The notes under the pieces: model-generated | What the model was told of the DNA's origin: nothing | What the model saw: only the letters and a program-made list of their open reading frames with translations | Database searches by the model: none | Made by a program: the position numbers and the translations under genes | Assembly (NCBI GenBank): GCA_031272305.1 | Contig: JAISUA010000160.1 | Location: 1-5,043 of the forward strand | DNA: 5,043 bases | DNA from: Clostridioides sp. | Lineage (GTDB): Bacteria; Bacillota; Clostridia; Peptostreptococcales; Peptostreptococcaceae | Direction: 5' to 3' | Shown here: positions 1 to 4,804 of the stretch, piece after piece | Numbering within the stretch: position 1 is the first letter of the stretch | Layout of the letters: every line of letters starts with the position of its first letter

Positions 1-19
1 AAAAAAAATTAATACATAA

Positions 20-409
20 ATAAAAAATTACGTTAAAAAGGAAAAAGCAACTGTATTTTTGTGTACACATCAATTGAGATATGCTCAAGATATATGTACA
101 AAATATGGATTTATAGATAAGGGAAAAATATTATGCTCGGGAGAGTTAGATGAAATTATTTTAAAATATAATTTCAAGAAGCATTTGTTATTGCATGTTG
201 ACTTAAAAGGCAATAATAAGGATTTTGAAAAATTCAAGTTAGATACTAACAAATATAAAATACCTATAACAAATATAGATGAAATATCTGAGATAATCAA
301 GGATATTGTATTAAATGGAGGTAGAGTATTTGAAGCTAGAATTCATGAGCCTAGTTTAGAAGATGTGTATTTTTCACTTGTTAATGTACAGGAGGGATAT
401 TATGAATAA
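20..409 (+). pseudogene. ABC transporter ATP-binding protein, C-terminal fragment
   Basis: This is the C-terminal part of an ABC ATPase that would power the permease just downstream. The reading frame is open from position 20, after an in-frame TAA at 17-19. It begins with a strand ending in VFLCTHQ, the Walker B-following strand and H-loop (switch histidine) of ABC ATPases. The helix RYAQDIC and the segment FIDKGKILCSGELDEI follow, and then a C-terminal extension ending in PSLEDVYFSLV, a common end in drug or peptide exporter ATPases. Walker A, Q-loop, signature and Walker B are all absent or lie upstream of the window. A TTG at 59 could be a nominal start, but no ribosome binding site lies at a suitable distance and a protein from there would lack nucleotide binding. 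The stop at 17-19 means either a decayed gene or a frameshift in the A-rich tract at 1-28. The 3' end overlaps the permease start by 8 bp, as in an intact operon. Confidence 0.7.
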
Positions 410-1193
410 ACTAGCAAATGAAATAATCATAAAAGATATTCATACTATTATGAAAAATAAAAAAATAATTGGGCTTATGTGTTTAGTGCCACTTGTTCTA
501 ACAATTATTATGCCTACTATATTCATAATAGCAGTTAAGAATTCAAATATAGAAGTTTCTGTTTTTTTTAAGATTTTTGAAAAAACATTAAAGATTAGTA
601 TGGATAAACTCTCTTTAATTGAACAAAAAAAATTTATTGTAGATTTCTTTATATATAGTATTTTACCAATATTTTTTATGTTAATACCAACAATGGTATC
701 AACTATTGTATCTGCAAATTCATTTGTTGGAGAAAGAGAAAAAGGTACTTTAGAAACATTATTTTTAGCTCCAGTGAGAGTAAGAGATATATTTATTGCA
801 AAAGTTAAAGTATCTATATTATTTAGTTCAGGATTAAATATAGCAATATTTGTTATTATGAGCATAGCATTGAACATTGTTCTATATGCTTGTGGATTTG
901 AATTTTTCTTTCCAAATACTAAATGGATTATTTTGCTTATAATTGCAAGCTTGGCAATAACTATACTATCAACAACCTTTGTAATAAAAAAATCTAAAAA
1001 TTCAGATTCAGTGGAAGAAGCACAGCAAGCCGCAGTATTCGTAATATTGCCAATTATAGGTATTGTTGTAGGTCAATTTACTGGATTTTTGTTTATTAGT
1101 ACTTTTGCAATTTTTGTTGCAAGTATATTATTATTGTTATTATCGATTATAGTTATGAAAATAATATCTATAAAAATAGATTATTATGTGTAA
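402..1193 (+). CDS. ABC-2 type transporter permease
   Basis: This is an integral membrane subunit of an ABC-2 exporter, 263 residues from the ATG at 402. I chose that start because AGGAGGG at 390-396 precedes it at a good distance; an in-frame ATG at 363 lies inside the ATPase gene and lacks such a site. About six membrane helices are visible, near residues 22-45, 83-105, 138-163, 175-195, 211-230 and 231-252, with a long non-cytoplasmic loop at 46-82. The cytoplasmic segment SFVGEREKGTLETLFLAPV (107-125) is the hallmark coupling region of the NatB/ABC-2 family. The segment EEAQQAA (205-211) before the fifth helix is also typical. The overlap with the ATPase fragment implies translational coupling and partnership. 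The substrate cannot be read from sequence; the peptide gene 140 bp downstream makes peptide export or immunity plausible. The gene looks intact, although its partner ATPase may not be. Confidence 0.88.
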   Translation: MNKLANEIIIKDIHTIMKNKKIIGLMCLVPLVLTIIMPTIFIIAVKNSNIEVSVFFKIFEKTLKISMDKLSLIEQKKFIVDFFIYSILPIFFMLIPTMVSTIVSANSFVGEREKGTLETLFLAPVRVRDIFIAKVKVSILFSSGLNIAIFVIMSIALNIVLYACGFEFFFPNTKWIILLIIASLAITILSTTFVIKKSKNSDSVEEAQQAAVFVILPIIGIVVGQFTGFLFISTFAIFVASILLLLLSIIVMKIISIKIDYYV

Positions 1194-1289
1194 TATTTCT
1201 TCATATAATATGTAGATGTTACTTAATAATAAATATGGATCAACATAAGGTATTTTAATATTGTATATTTTATTTTGCTTTCTTTTAAA

Positions 1290-1295
1290 TATACT
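1290..1295 (+). promoter_or_regulatory. possible -10 box before the peptide gene
   Basis: TATACT matches the -10 consensus at 5 of 6 positions and would start transcription about 30 nt before the peptide gene. No good -35 box lies 16-18 bp upstream; TTGTAT at 1261-1266 is too far. A TATAAT at 1204-1209 is a second candidate, also without a clear -35. There is no terminator between the permease and the peptide gene, so read-through from the transporter operon is equally possible. Confidence 0.25.
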
Positions 1296-1333
1296 AAGAA
1301 TAACTGTGTTGAGGTTTGAGAGGTGGTGAAATT

Positions 1334-1459
1334 ATGAAACATCAATATATGTCTCCTGCTAGTTTGAGATTGTCTAGCGTTGATAATGAATATGGTGCTG
1401 CCATAGGAGCGGTTGTTCTTTGGGTAATTGGTGCTGTATTTGGATGGTTAGCTACTTAA
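1334..1459 (+). CDS. small hydrophobic peptide, putative bacteriocin/RiPP precursor
   Basis: A 41-codon gene starts at ATG 1334 behind AGGTGGTG (1321-1328), a clear ribosome binding site, and ends at TAA 1457-1459. Residues 1-19 are polar (MKHQYMSPASLRLSSVDNE) and carry all the charged residues. Residues 20-41 carry none and are rich in Gly, Ala, Val and Ile with two Trp, enough for one membrane-spanning helix. GxxxG motifs lie at G21-G25 and G33-G37, as in helix-helix interfaces of two-peptide bacteriocins. There is no Cys, so lanthionine or thioether bridges are excluded, and no double-Gly leader site. The last residue is Thr, the residue that daptide pathways convert to an amine; that link is inference because no modifying enzyme is in the window. 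It sits between two ABC-2 exporter sets and is followed by a terminator. Alternatives are an unmodified class II-like bacteriocin, a type I toxin or a signalling peptide. That it is a real gene is likely; its class is uncertain. Confidence 0.72.
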   Translation: MKHQYMSPASLRLSSVDNEYGAAIGAVVLWVIGAVFGWLAT

Positions 1460-1483
1460 TTTTATCTTTGATTAAACTAGAAT

Positions 1484-1535
1484 ATAGACGATGTTTATTT
1501 TTTATAGTATTTTTAAAGATAGCAAAATCGTCTAT
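1484..1535 (+). repeat. 9-bp inverted repeat upstream of the terminator
   Basis: ATAGACGAT at 1484-1492 is perfectly complementary to ATCGTCTAT at 1527-1535, with a 34-nt AT-rich loop. Its right arm shares positions 1533-1535 with the outer stem of the following terminator, so the two helices compete for those bases. It lies in the 3' untranslated part of the peptide transcript. A role in mRNA stability or attenuation is inference. Confidence 0.5.
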
Positions 1536-1583
1536 CGTAAGAGCAAGGAGTTATATCCTTGCTCTTTGGCGATAAGATTTTTT
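1533..1583 (+). terminator. hairpin terminator after the peptide gene
   Basis: AAGAGCAAGGA (1539-1549) pairs perfectly with TCCTTGCTCTT (1556-1566) around a 6-nt loop. An outer helix TATCG (1533-1537) with CGATA (1570-1574) extends it. A run of six T at 1578-1583 follows, four bases after the outer helix. This is the most GC-rich spot in the surrounding 500 bp. It would end the peptide transcript about 120 nt past the stop codon. The short gap before the T run is slightly unusual for a textbook terminator. Confidence 0.7.
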
Positions 1584-1640
1584 AAAATTTATTTTGCAAC
1601 AGATTTAAAATCTATCAAACAACAAAGGTGATACAAATTT

Positions 1641-1672
1641 CATTGAAGTTATTTTTCAACGTCATTCAAGTT
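1641..1672 (+). promoter_or_regulatory. direct repeat, 22-bp spacing, possible regulator site
   Basis: CATTGAAGTT at 1641-1650 and CATTCAAGTT at 1663-1672 match at 9 of 10 bases and are 22 bp apart, about two helical turns. Two direct repeats of roughly 9 bp with 12-13 bp between them is the usual form of binding sites for LytTR-family response regulators that control bacteriocin genes. The bases only loosely resemble such boxes, no regulator gene is in the window, and chance similarity in AT-rich DNA is possible. Confidence 0.25.
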
Positions 1673-1744
1673 GTACTATATTTCCAATATTTTAAATAGT
1701 TTCAAAGAACTCTTTTTTAAATGATAGCTAATACTCAACTTAAA

Positions 1745-1782
1745 TAAATTATTTTTTGTAATTTTATTATAAAAATAATTTA
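1745..1782. repeat. 12-bp AT-only inverted repeat
   Basis: TAAATTATTTTT (1745-1756) is the exact reverse complement of AAAAATAATTTA (1771-1782), with a 14-bp spacer. All pairs are A-T, so an RNA hairpin would be weak. In DNA this composition may help bending or melting upstream of the operon promoter. Confidence 0.35.
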
Positions 1783-1800
1783 AATTAATTTAAATTAATT
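1781..1800. repeat. 10-bp AT tandem repeat
   Basis: TAAATTAATT occurs twice in tandem, with a partial third copy (AATAATT) just before. A period of 10 bp phases the A/T tracts with the DNA helix, as in curved DNA or UP-element-like sequences ahead of promoters. It directly precedes the 21-bp-spaced dyads. Function is inference. Confidence 0.4.
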
Positions 1801-1801
1801 A

Positions 1802-1843
1802 GAAAAGGACGTTCACGCCATGAAAAAGGACGTTCACGTCTTA
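1802..1843 (+). promoter_or_regulatory. tandem 21-bp repeat with internal dyads, possible operator
   Basis: AAAAGGACGTTCACG at 1803-1817 recurs at 1824-1838, exactly 21 bp (two helical turns) apart. In the second copy GACGT and ACGTC form a perfect dyad around TC (1829-1840); in the first copy one base pair of that dyad is broken (A1809 against C1818). This is an island of higher GC in AT-rich DNA, about 105-145 bp before the operon start, so a pair of operators for a dimeric regulator is reasonable. GACGTTCAC also loosely resembles LytTR-type boxes, which come as direct repeats about 21 bp apart. The same DNA reads as a 7-codon repeat (KDVHAMK then KDVHVLN), so a remnant of coding sequence is the alternative. 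Confidence 0.45.
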
Positions 1844-1857
1844 AATGAAAAAAGTAG

Positions 1858-1886
1858 TTTATTTTGTGATAAGATTTAACTATAAA
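1858..1886 (+). promoter_or_regulatory. possible promoter of the yxlEFG-like operon
   Basis: TATAAA at 1881-1886 has a poor -35 candidate, TTTATT (1858-1863), 17 bp upstream. A weak -35 with upstream repeats would fit an activator-dependent promoter. An extended -10-like TGTGATAAG at 1865-1873 and GATAAT at 1894-1899 and 1917-1922 are competing candidates, so the exact start is unresolved. Confidence 0.25.
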
Positions 1887-1947
1887 AAGAAAAGATAATG
1901 TAATTGTTTTAGATAAGATAATAAATATTTAGTTAGGAGGAATTATA

Positions 1948-2148
1948 ATGAGCGTTATACAATCTAATATCCAGATACTATTACCTTTAATACTTGTAAA
2001 TCTAATTTTAGTTGTAGTTTCATTAAGGGATGTTTTTAGGACTAAAACTTATAAGTTTGGAAATACAATATTTTGGGTATGTGTTATACTTTTTGTTCAG
2101 ATAATTGGACCGATAATATATTTAATACTTGGGAGGGATGATTCATGA
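1948..2148 (+). CDS. PLDc_N / YxlE-like small membrane protein
   Basis: This 66-residue protein has two membrane helices, near residues 10-26 and 40-61, joined by a short basic loop (RDVFRTKTYKFGN). It ends in GPIIYLILGRDDS, the diagnostic close of the PLDc_N domain. That domain takes its name from the N-terminus of cardiolipin synthases and phospholipase D proteins; here it stands alone, with no HKD catalytic motif and no enzymatic role. B. subtilis YxlE is a similar stand-alone protein encoded just before the ABC genes yxlF and yxlG, the same order seen here. It is likely a membrane-bound accessory or immunity component of the transporter that follows. The start at ATG 1948 follows AGGAGG (1935-1940). 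Its stop overlaps the next start by 4 bp (ATGA), so the two are translationally coupled. Domain assignment is firm; the immunity role is inference. Confidence 0.83.
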   Translation: MSVIQSNIQILLPLILVNLILVVVSLRDVFRTKTYKFGNTIFWVCVILFVQIIGPIIYLILGRDDS

Positions 2149-3056
2149 ATCAAGATTCGGATATTATCCTTGAAGTAAGTGAGTTATCAAAAAAATTTGA
2201 CGATAGAGTAGTGATTGAGAATGCTTCATTTATTATAAAAAAACACACAATAGTAGGATTAATTGGGAAAAATGGTGCAGGTAAAACTACTCTAATGAAG
2301 ATGTTGATTGGTTTTTTAAAACCTACTTCAGGTAGAATAATTTTGAATAACAAGAATATAAAGTTTGGAGACAGTAATCCACAAATTGGATATTTAACTG
2401 ATGTTCCAGTTTATTATGACTTTATGACTGCTTATGAGTACCTATATATGTGTGCTTGTTTAAAAAAAGTTGATAAGGCGAGTATAGTTGACGAAGTGAC
2501 GAAACTTTTAAGCTTAGTAAATTTGGAATGTAGTAAAAATAAAAGGATAAAAGGATATTCTAGGGGAATGAAACAAAGACTTGGAATAGCACAGTGTTTA
2601 ATTGGTAAACCGAGTTTGGTTATTTGTGACGAACCAATGTCTGCTCTTGATCCAAAAGGTAGAGAAGAAGTAATAGAGATATTTAATAAAATAAAGAATG
2701 ACACGAGTATATTACTTTCTACACACATATTAGATGATATAGGAAGATTATGTGACGAAGTTATCATTGTAGATAAAGGTATCGTAAAATCAATTGAATC
2801 ATCTACACGTTTAAGTTTTTATTCAAAAAATAAATTATTAGAAGTTGACTTTAACAAACAACATTTAGTTGAAAAATTTGAGTCATTCTTGAGAAGTAAT
2901 AATATTTTATACAAATTAAAAGAAAGGACTATTTTGGTTAAAGAGTTAAATCAGGATATACAAAAGAGAATATATTATTATTTTGCTACGAATGATGAAT
3001 ATATATATCCTAATAGTATTAAAATTTTAGATGCAACTATTGATGATATTTTTTAA
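2145..3056 (+). CDS. ABC transporter ATP-binding protein, YxlF-like
   Basis: This is a complete 303-residue cytoplasmic ATPase that drives the following ABC-2 permease. In order it has Walker A GKNGAGKTT (41-49), a Q-loop region IGYLTDVPVYYD in which the usual Gln is replaced by Asp86, signature YSRGMKQR (138-145) in place of the classical LSGGQ, Walker B LVICDEP (158-164), the D-loop SALD (166-169) and the switch His194 in LLSTH. Residues from about 215 form a C-terminal extension typical of drug and bacteriocin-immunity ATPases. The YSRGM-type signature and Q-loop variant are common in this subfamily and do not suggest loss of activity. The start at ATG 2145 overlaps the PLDc_N gene by 4 bp and follows GGGAGG (2131-2136). 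The order PLDc_N, ATPase, permease matches B. subtilis yxlEFG. The substrate is unknown; defence against the nearby peptide is a reasonable guess. Confidence 0.9.
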   Translation: MNQDSDIILEVSELSKKFDDRVVIENASFIIKKHTIVGLIGKNGAGKTTLMKMLIGFLKPTSGRIILNNKNIKFGDSNPQIGYLTDVPVYYDFMTAYEYLYMCACLKKVDKASIVDEVTKLLSLVNLECSKNKRIKGYSRGMKQRLGIAQCLIGKPSLVICDEPMSALDPKGREEVIEIFNKIKNDTSILLSTHILDDIGRLCDEVIIVDKGIVKSIESSTRLSFYSKNKLLEVDFNKQHLVEKFESFLRSNNILYKLKERTILVKELNQDIQKRIYYYFATNDEYIYPNSIKILDATIDDIF

Positions 3057-3077
3057 GGGATATGGGGGTGATATTTT

Positions 3078-3851
3078 GTGAATATTATAGTAACTTTGAT
3101 TAAAAAAGAATTGCTAGAGACATTAAGGAAGTATAGGTTATTGGTTATGATAACAATGTTTGTTCTTATCGGTGTAATGTCTCCAGTAGGTACAAAATAT
3201 TTGGGAGAAATTCTCAAACAATTGTTGCCAAGTGGATATATTTTAAAAGTTAGAGAAGCTTCTGAGATTGAGGCATATTTTCAATTTTTCAAAAATATTT
3301 CTCAAATCGGATTAATTGTTTTGATTTTCATCACAGCTGGTTTAATGGCAGATGAGTTGGAAAAAAAGACAATTGTAAATATTTTGTCAAAGGGAGTAAG
3401 AAGAGAATATATAGTAATTTCAAAATTTGTTTCCAGTTTGGCAGTATGGTTAATAAGTTATGTAGTAAGCTTTATGATTTTCGAATATTATACAAGTCTT
3501 TTTTGGGGAAATGAGATTTCTTTGTTTAACATATTGTATTCAAATTTAATAATATTTATTTATGGCGTTTTAATCATAGCGTTGAACATATTTTTGGGAA
3601 CTATGTTCAAAAACAAAATATTAACAATTGTAAGTTGCTTTATTTTAAACTTAATTCAAATGTTTGTAGCATTTTTTCCGCAAATGTCTAAAATGTTACC
3701 GATTTCTCTTTTGTCTCAATGTGTTTATATTATCGAAGGGAAGATACATATATATGACACAGTGATAACTCTTGTACTTACATTAATATTAATATTGTTT
3801 CTATTAATAATTTCAATAAATTTATTTAAGAGAAAGGAAATAGAGCAATGA
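3078..3851 (+). CDS. ABC-2 type transporter permease, YxlG-like
   Basis: This 257-residue permease pairs with the ATPase encoded 21 bp upstream. It starts at GTG 3078, supported by GGGGGTGAT (3064-3072); no ATG in frame is better placed. An amphipathic N-terminus (LIKKELLETLRKYR) precedes about six membrane helices near residues 21-36, 75-91, 117-136, 150-172, 178-197 and 226-249. The segment ADELEKKTIVNILSKGVRR, right after the second helix, matches the cytoplasmic coupling region of ABC-2 permeases in which a Glu-rich turn is followed by a Thr-Ile and a basic stretch. The protein ends with a basic tail (FKRKEIEQ). Its TGA overlaps the next, truncated, frame by 4 bp. No odd residues or breaks are seen. 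Family membership is secure from topology and motif; the substrate is not known. Confidence 0.86.
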   Translation: MNIIVTLIKKELLETLRKYRLLVMITMFVLIGVMSPVGTKYLGEILKQLLPSGYILKVREASEIEAYFQFFKNISQIGLIVLIFITAGLMADELEKKTIVNILSKGVRREYIVISKFVSSLAVWLISYVVSFMIFEYYTSLFWGNEISLFNILYSNLIIFIYGVLIIALNIFLGTMFKNKILTIVSCFILNLIQMFVAFFPQMSKMLPISLLSQCVYIIEGKIHIYDTVITLVLTLILILFLLIISINLFKRKEIEQ

Positions 3852-3928
3852 ATGGTGCTATATATATAATTAGAAAAAATATAGAACTAAAATTTAGAAA
3901 ATTATTTGAAACTGATAATATAAATTAA
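3848..3928 (+). pseudogene. truncated N-terminus of a probable second permease
   Basis: A 26-codon frame starts at ATG 3848, overlapping the permease stop by 4 bp, and follows AGAAAGGA (3831-3838) at a normal distance. Its translation begins MNGAIYIIRKNIELKFRK, which resembles the amphipathic N-terminal helix of ABC-2 permeases (compare LIKKELLETLRKYR in the preceding gene). It then stops at TAA 3926-3928, before any membrane helix. The well-formed start and coupling suggest a formerly complete second permease whose body was lost by deletion. A functional 26-residue peptide cannot be excluded. The similarity is short, so confidence is moderate. Confidence 0.5.
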
Positions 3929-3954
3929 ATAATAAAATTAAAAATAATTAATTG

Positions 3955-3992
3955 AAAAAATCCTACTGTTAGCGTTAACTCTAGGATTTTTT
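3955..3992 (+). terminator. intrinsic terminator of the yxlEFG-like operon
   Basis: AAAAAATCCTA (3955-3965) pairs exactly with TAGGATTTTTT (3982-3992). An inner helix GTTA (3968-3971) with TAAC (3976-3979) closes a GCGT loop, with a 2x2 mismatch between the two helices. The A run and T run at the ends could let it act on both strands. It marks the border between the transporter locus and the HIRAN/RtcB module. Confidence 0.85.
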
Positions 3993-4050
3993 ATTTATAA
4001 AAAATAGAAAAACAAATTTTAAAATCCGTTTTATCGTACACATTAAATTA

Positions 4051-4056
4051 TATAAT
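4051..4056 (+). promoter_or_regulatory. -10 box for the HIRAN gene
   Basis: TATAAT is a perfect -10 match, placed about 70 bp before the HIRAN start and downstream of the terminator, where a new promoter is expected. No convincing -35 is found 16-18 bp upstream (GTTTTA at 4028-4033 is the nearest). The transcript would have a leader of about 60 nt. Confidence 0.4.
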
Positions 4057-4122
4057 ATTTAGAAAAAGAATTTGAAATTCAAAAGAAGTATAATATTAAA
4101 ATTTAAAATGGAGGTTACAAAA

Positions 4123-4698
4123 ATGAGAGAAGTTTTTGTTACTATCACAGGTATGCGATATTATTATGGAATGAAGCCGTTTTCAATTGGAAAGAAGATA
4201 AGATGTCAAAAAGATCCAACAAATATTTACGATTCAGAAGCTATCAAGGTTGTGATGAATGAGATTGGCAAAATTGGATATATAGCGAACTCAACATACA
4301 CAACTATCACAGGAACTATGAGTGCAGGAAGGATTTATGATAGAGTAAGACGAAATTTTATAGTGGAAGTTATGTTTATAACAAATGGGGCAGTGATTTG
4401 TAAAGTAGTCGAAGGATTCAAAACTCCTTATGAAATGTACTGTGAAGAAGAGAAAAAAATTAAGAAAGATATTTTTAATGATGAATTTTTAAACAGTAAA
4501 AAAGATTATTTTAATAAAAAAGATAAAGTTTTTGATGATGACTACGACGAAGACGAAATAGTTTTTCCAGAAGATGCCGATGAAGATGAGATTGGGTTTT
4601 CTGAAGATGATTCAGAGGATGAATTTGAAGAAGATTTTGATTGCAACGCTCCTAACGATGCAATTGGTCGTGATTATTATGATTTATTCGAAAGGTAA
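4123..4698 (+). CDS. HIRAN domain protein with acidic repeat tail
   Basis: This is a 191-residue protein from ATG 4123, chosen because GGAGG (4110-4114) precedes it by 8 bp; the frame runs upstream to 4072 without another such site. Residues 4-75 form a HIRAN domain: VFVTITGMRYYYG, then PFSIGKKIRC, the DPTNIYDSEAIKV turn, GKIGYIANS and a closing TMSAGRIYD. In eukaryotic HLTF/Rad5 proteins this fold binds single-stranded DNA 3' ends; in bacteria it often stands alone and its ligand is not established. Residues 76-106 extend the domain and 107-135 form a charged Lys/Glu-rich linker. Residues 138-173 are strongly acidic and contain three 11-residue repeats (DEDEIVFPEDA, DEDEIGFSEDD, then a degenerate copy). 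There is no signal peptide or membrane helix, so it is cytoplasmic. The RtcB gene 106 bp downstream suggests a link to nucleic-acid repair. Confidence 0.85.
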   Translation: MREVFVTITGMRYYYGMKPFSIGKKIRCQKDPTNIYDSEAIKVVMNEIGKIGYIANSTYTTITGTMSAGRIYDRVRRNFIVEVMFITNGAVICKVVEGFKTPYEMYCEEEKKIKKDIFNDEFLNSKKDYFNKKDKVFDDDYDEDEIVFPEDADEDEIGFSEDDSEDEFEEDFDCNAPNDAIGRDYYDLFER

Positions 4699-4804
4699 TT
4701 GAAAAAATCAATTAAATTCAAAAAAAGCTCACACAAAATAGTTATATTATCAGTTAAAAAATTAAAATACAAAAGAAAAAATATTTTAAACAGGGGGGCA
4801 ATCT

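Larger units (their letters stand above)
1584..1947. other. 364-bp AT-rich spacer with repeats, no convincing gene
   Basis: No protein of useful length is encoded on either strand. The stretch holds a palindromic AGATTTAAAATCT (1601-1613), a 22-bp-spaced direct repeat (1641-1672), a 12-bp AT-only inverted repeat (1745-1756 with 1771-1782), a 10-bp tandem repeat TAAATTAATT (1781-1800) and a 21-bp-spaced pair of dyads (1807-1840). Two micro-ORFs, 18 codons at 1643-1699 and 19 codons at 1820-1879, are too weakly supported to call as genes. The layout looks like a regulatory region for the downstream operon. Confidence 0.55.

Noticed and set aside
440..877. Long reading frame on the minus strand opposite the first permease
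   Set aside because: It mirrors the codon pattern of the + strand gene, has no ribosome binding site and shows no recognisable domain.
1334..1459. Lanthipeptide or sactipeptide precursor
   Set aside because: The peptide has no Cys, so thioether chemistry is not possible.
1643..1699. 18-codon TTG-start frame (MKLFFNVIQVVLYFQYFK) after AAAGGTG, resembling a short hydrophobic pheromone
   Set aside because: The start codon is weak, the distance to the binding site is long, no Rgg-type regulator is nearby, and such frames arise by chance in AT-rich DNA.
1803..1840. ECF sigma-type promoter on the minus strand (TGAACG followed by CGTC)
   Set aside because: The gap between the two elements is about 19 bp, longer than usual for such promoters, and no minus-strand gene follows.
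1802..1843. Start of a CRISPR array
   Set aside because: Only two copies with a 6-bp gap between the shared cores, so there are no spacers and no cas genes.
2432..2767. Minus-strand reading frame opposite the intact ABC ATPase
   Set aside because: The + strand carries all ABC motifs in order here; the antisense frame has no start signals and is a shadow.
4697..4713. Hairpin AATTGA/TCAATT after the HIRAN gene as a terminator
   Set aside because: Six mostly A-T pairs and no T run; too weak to end transcription.
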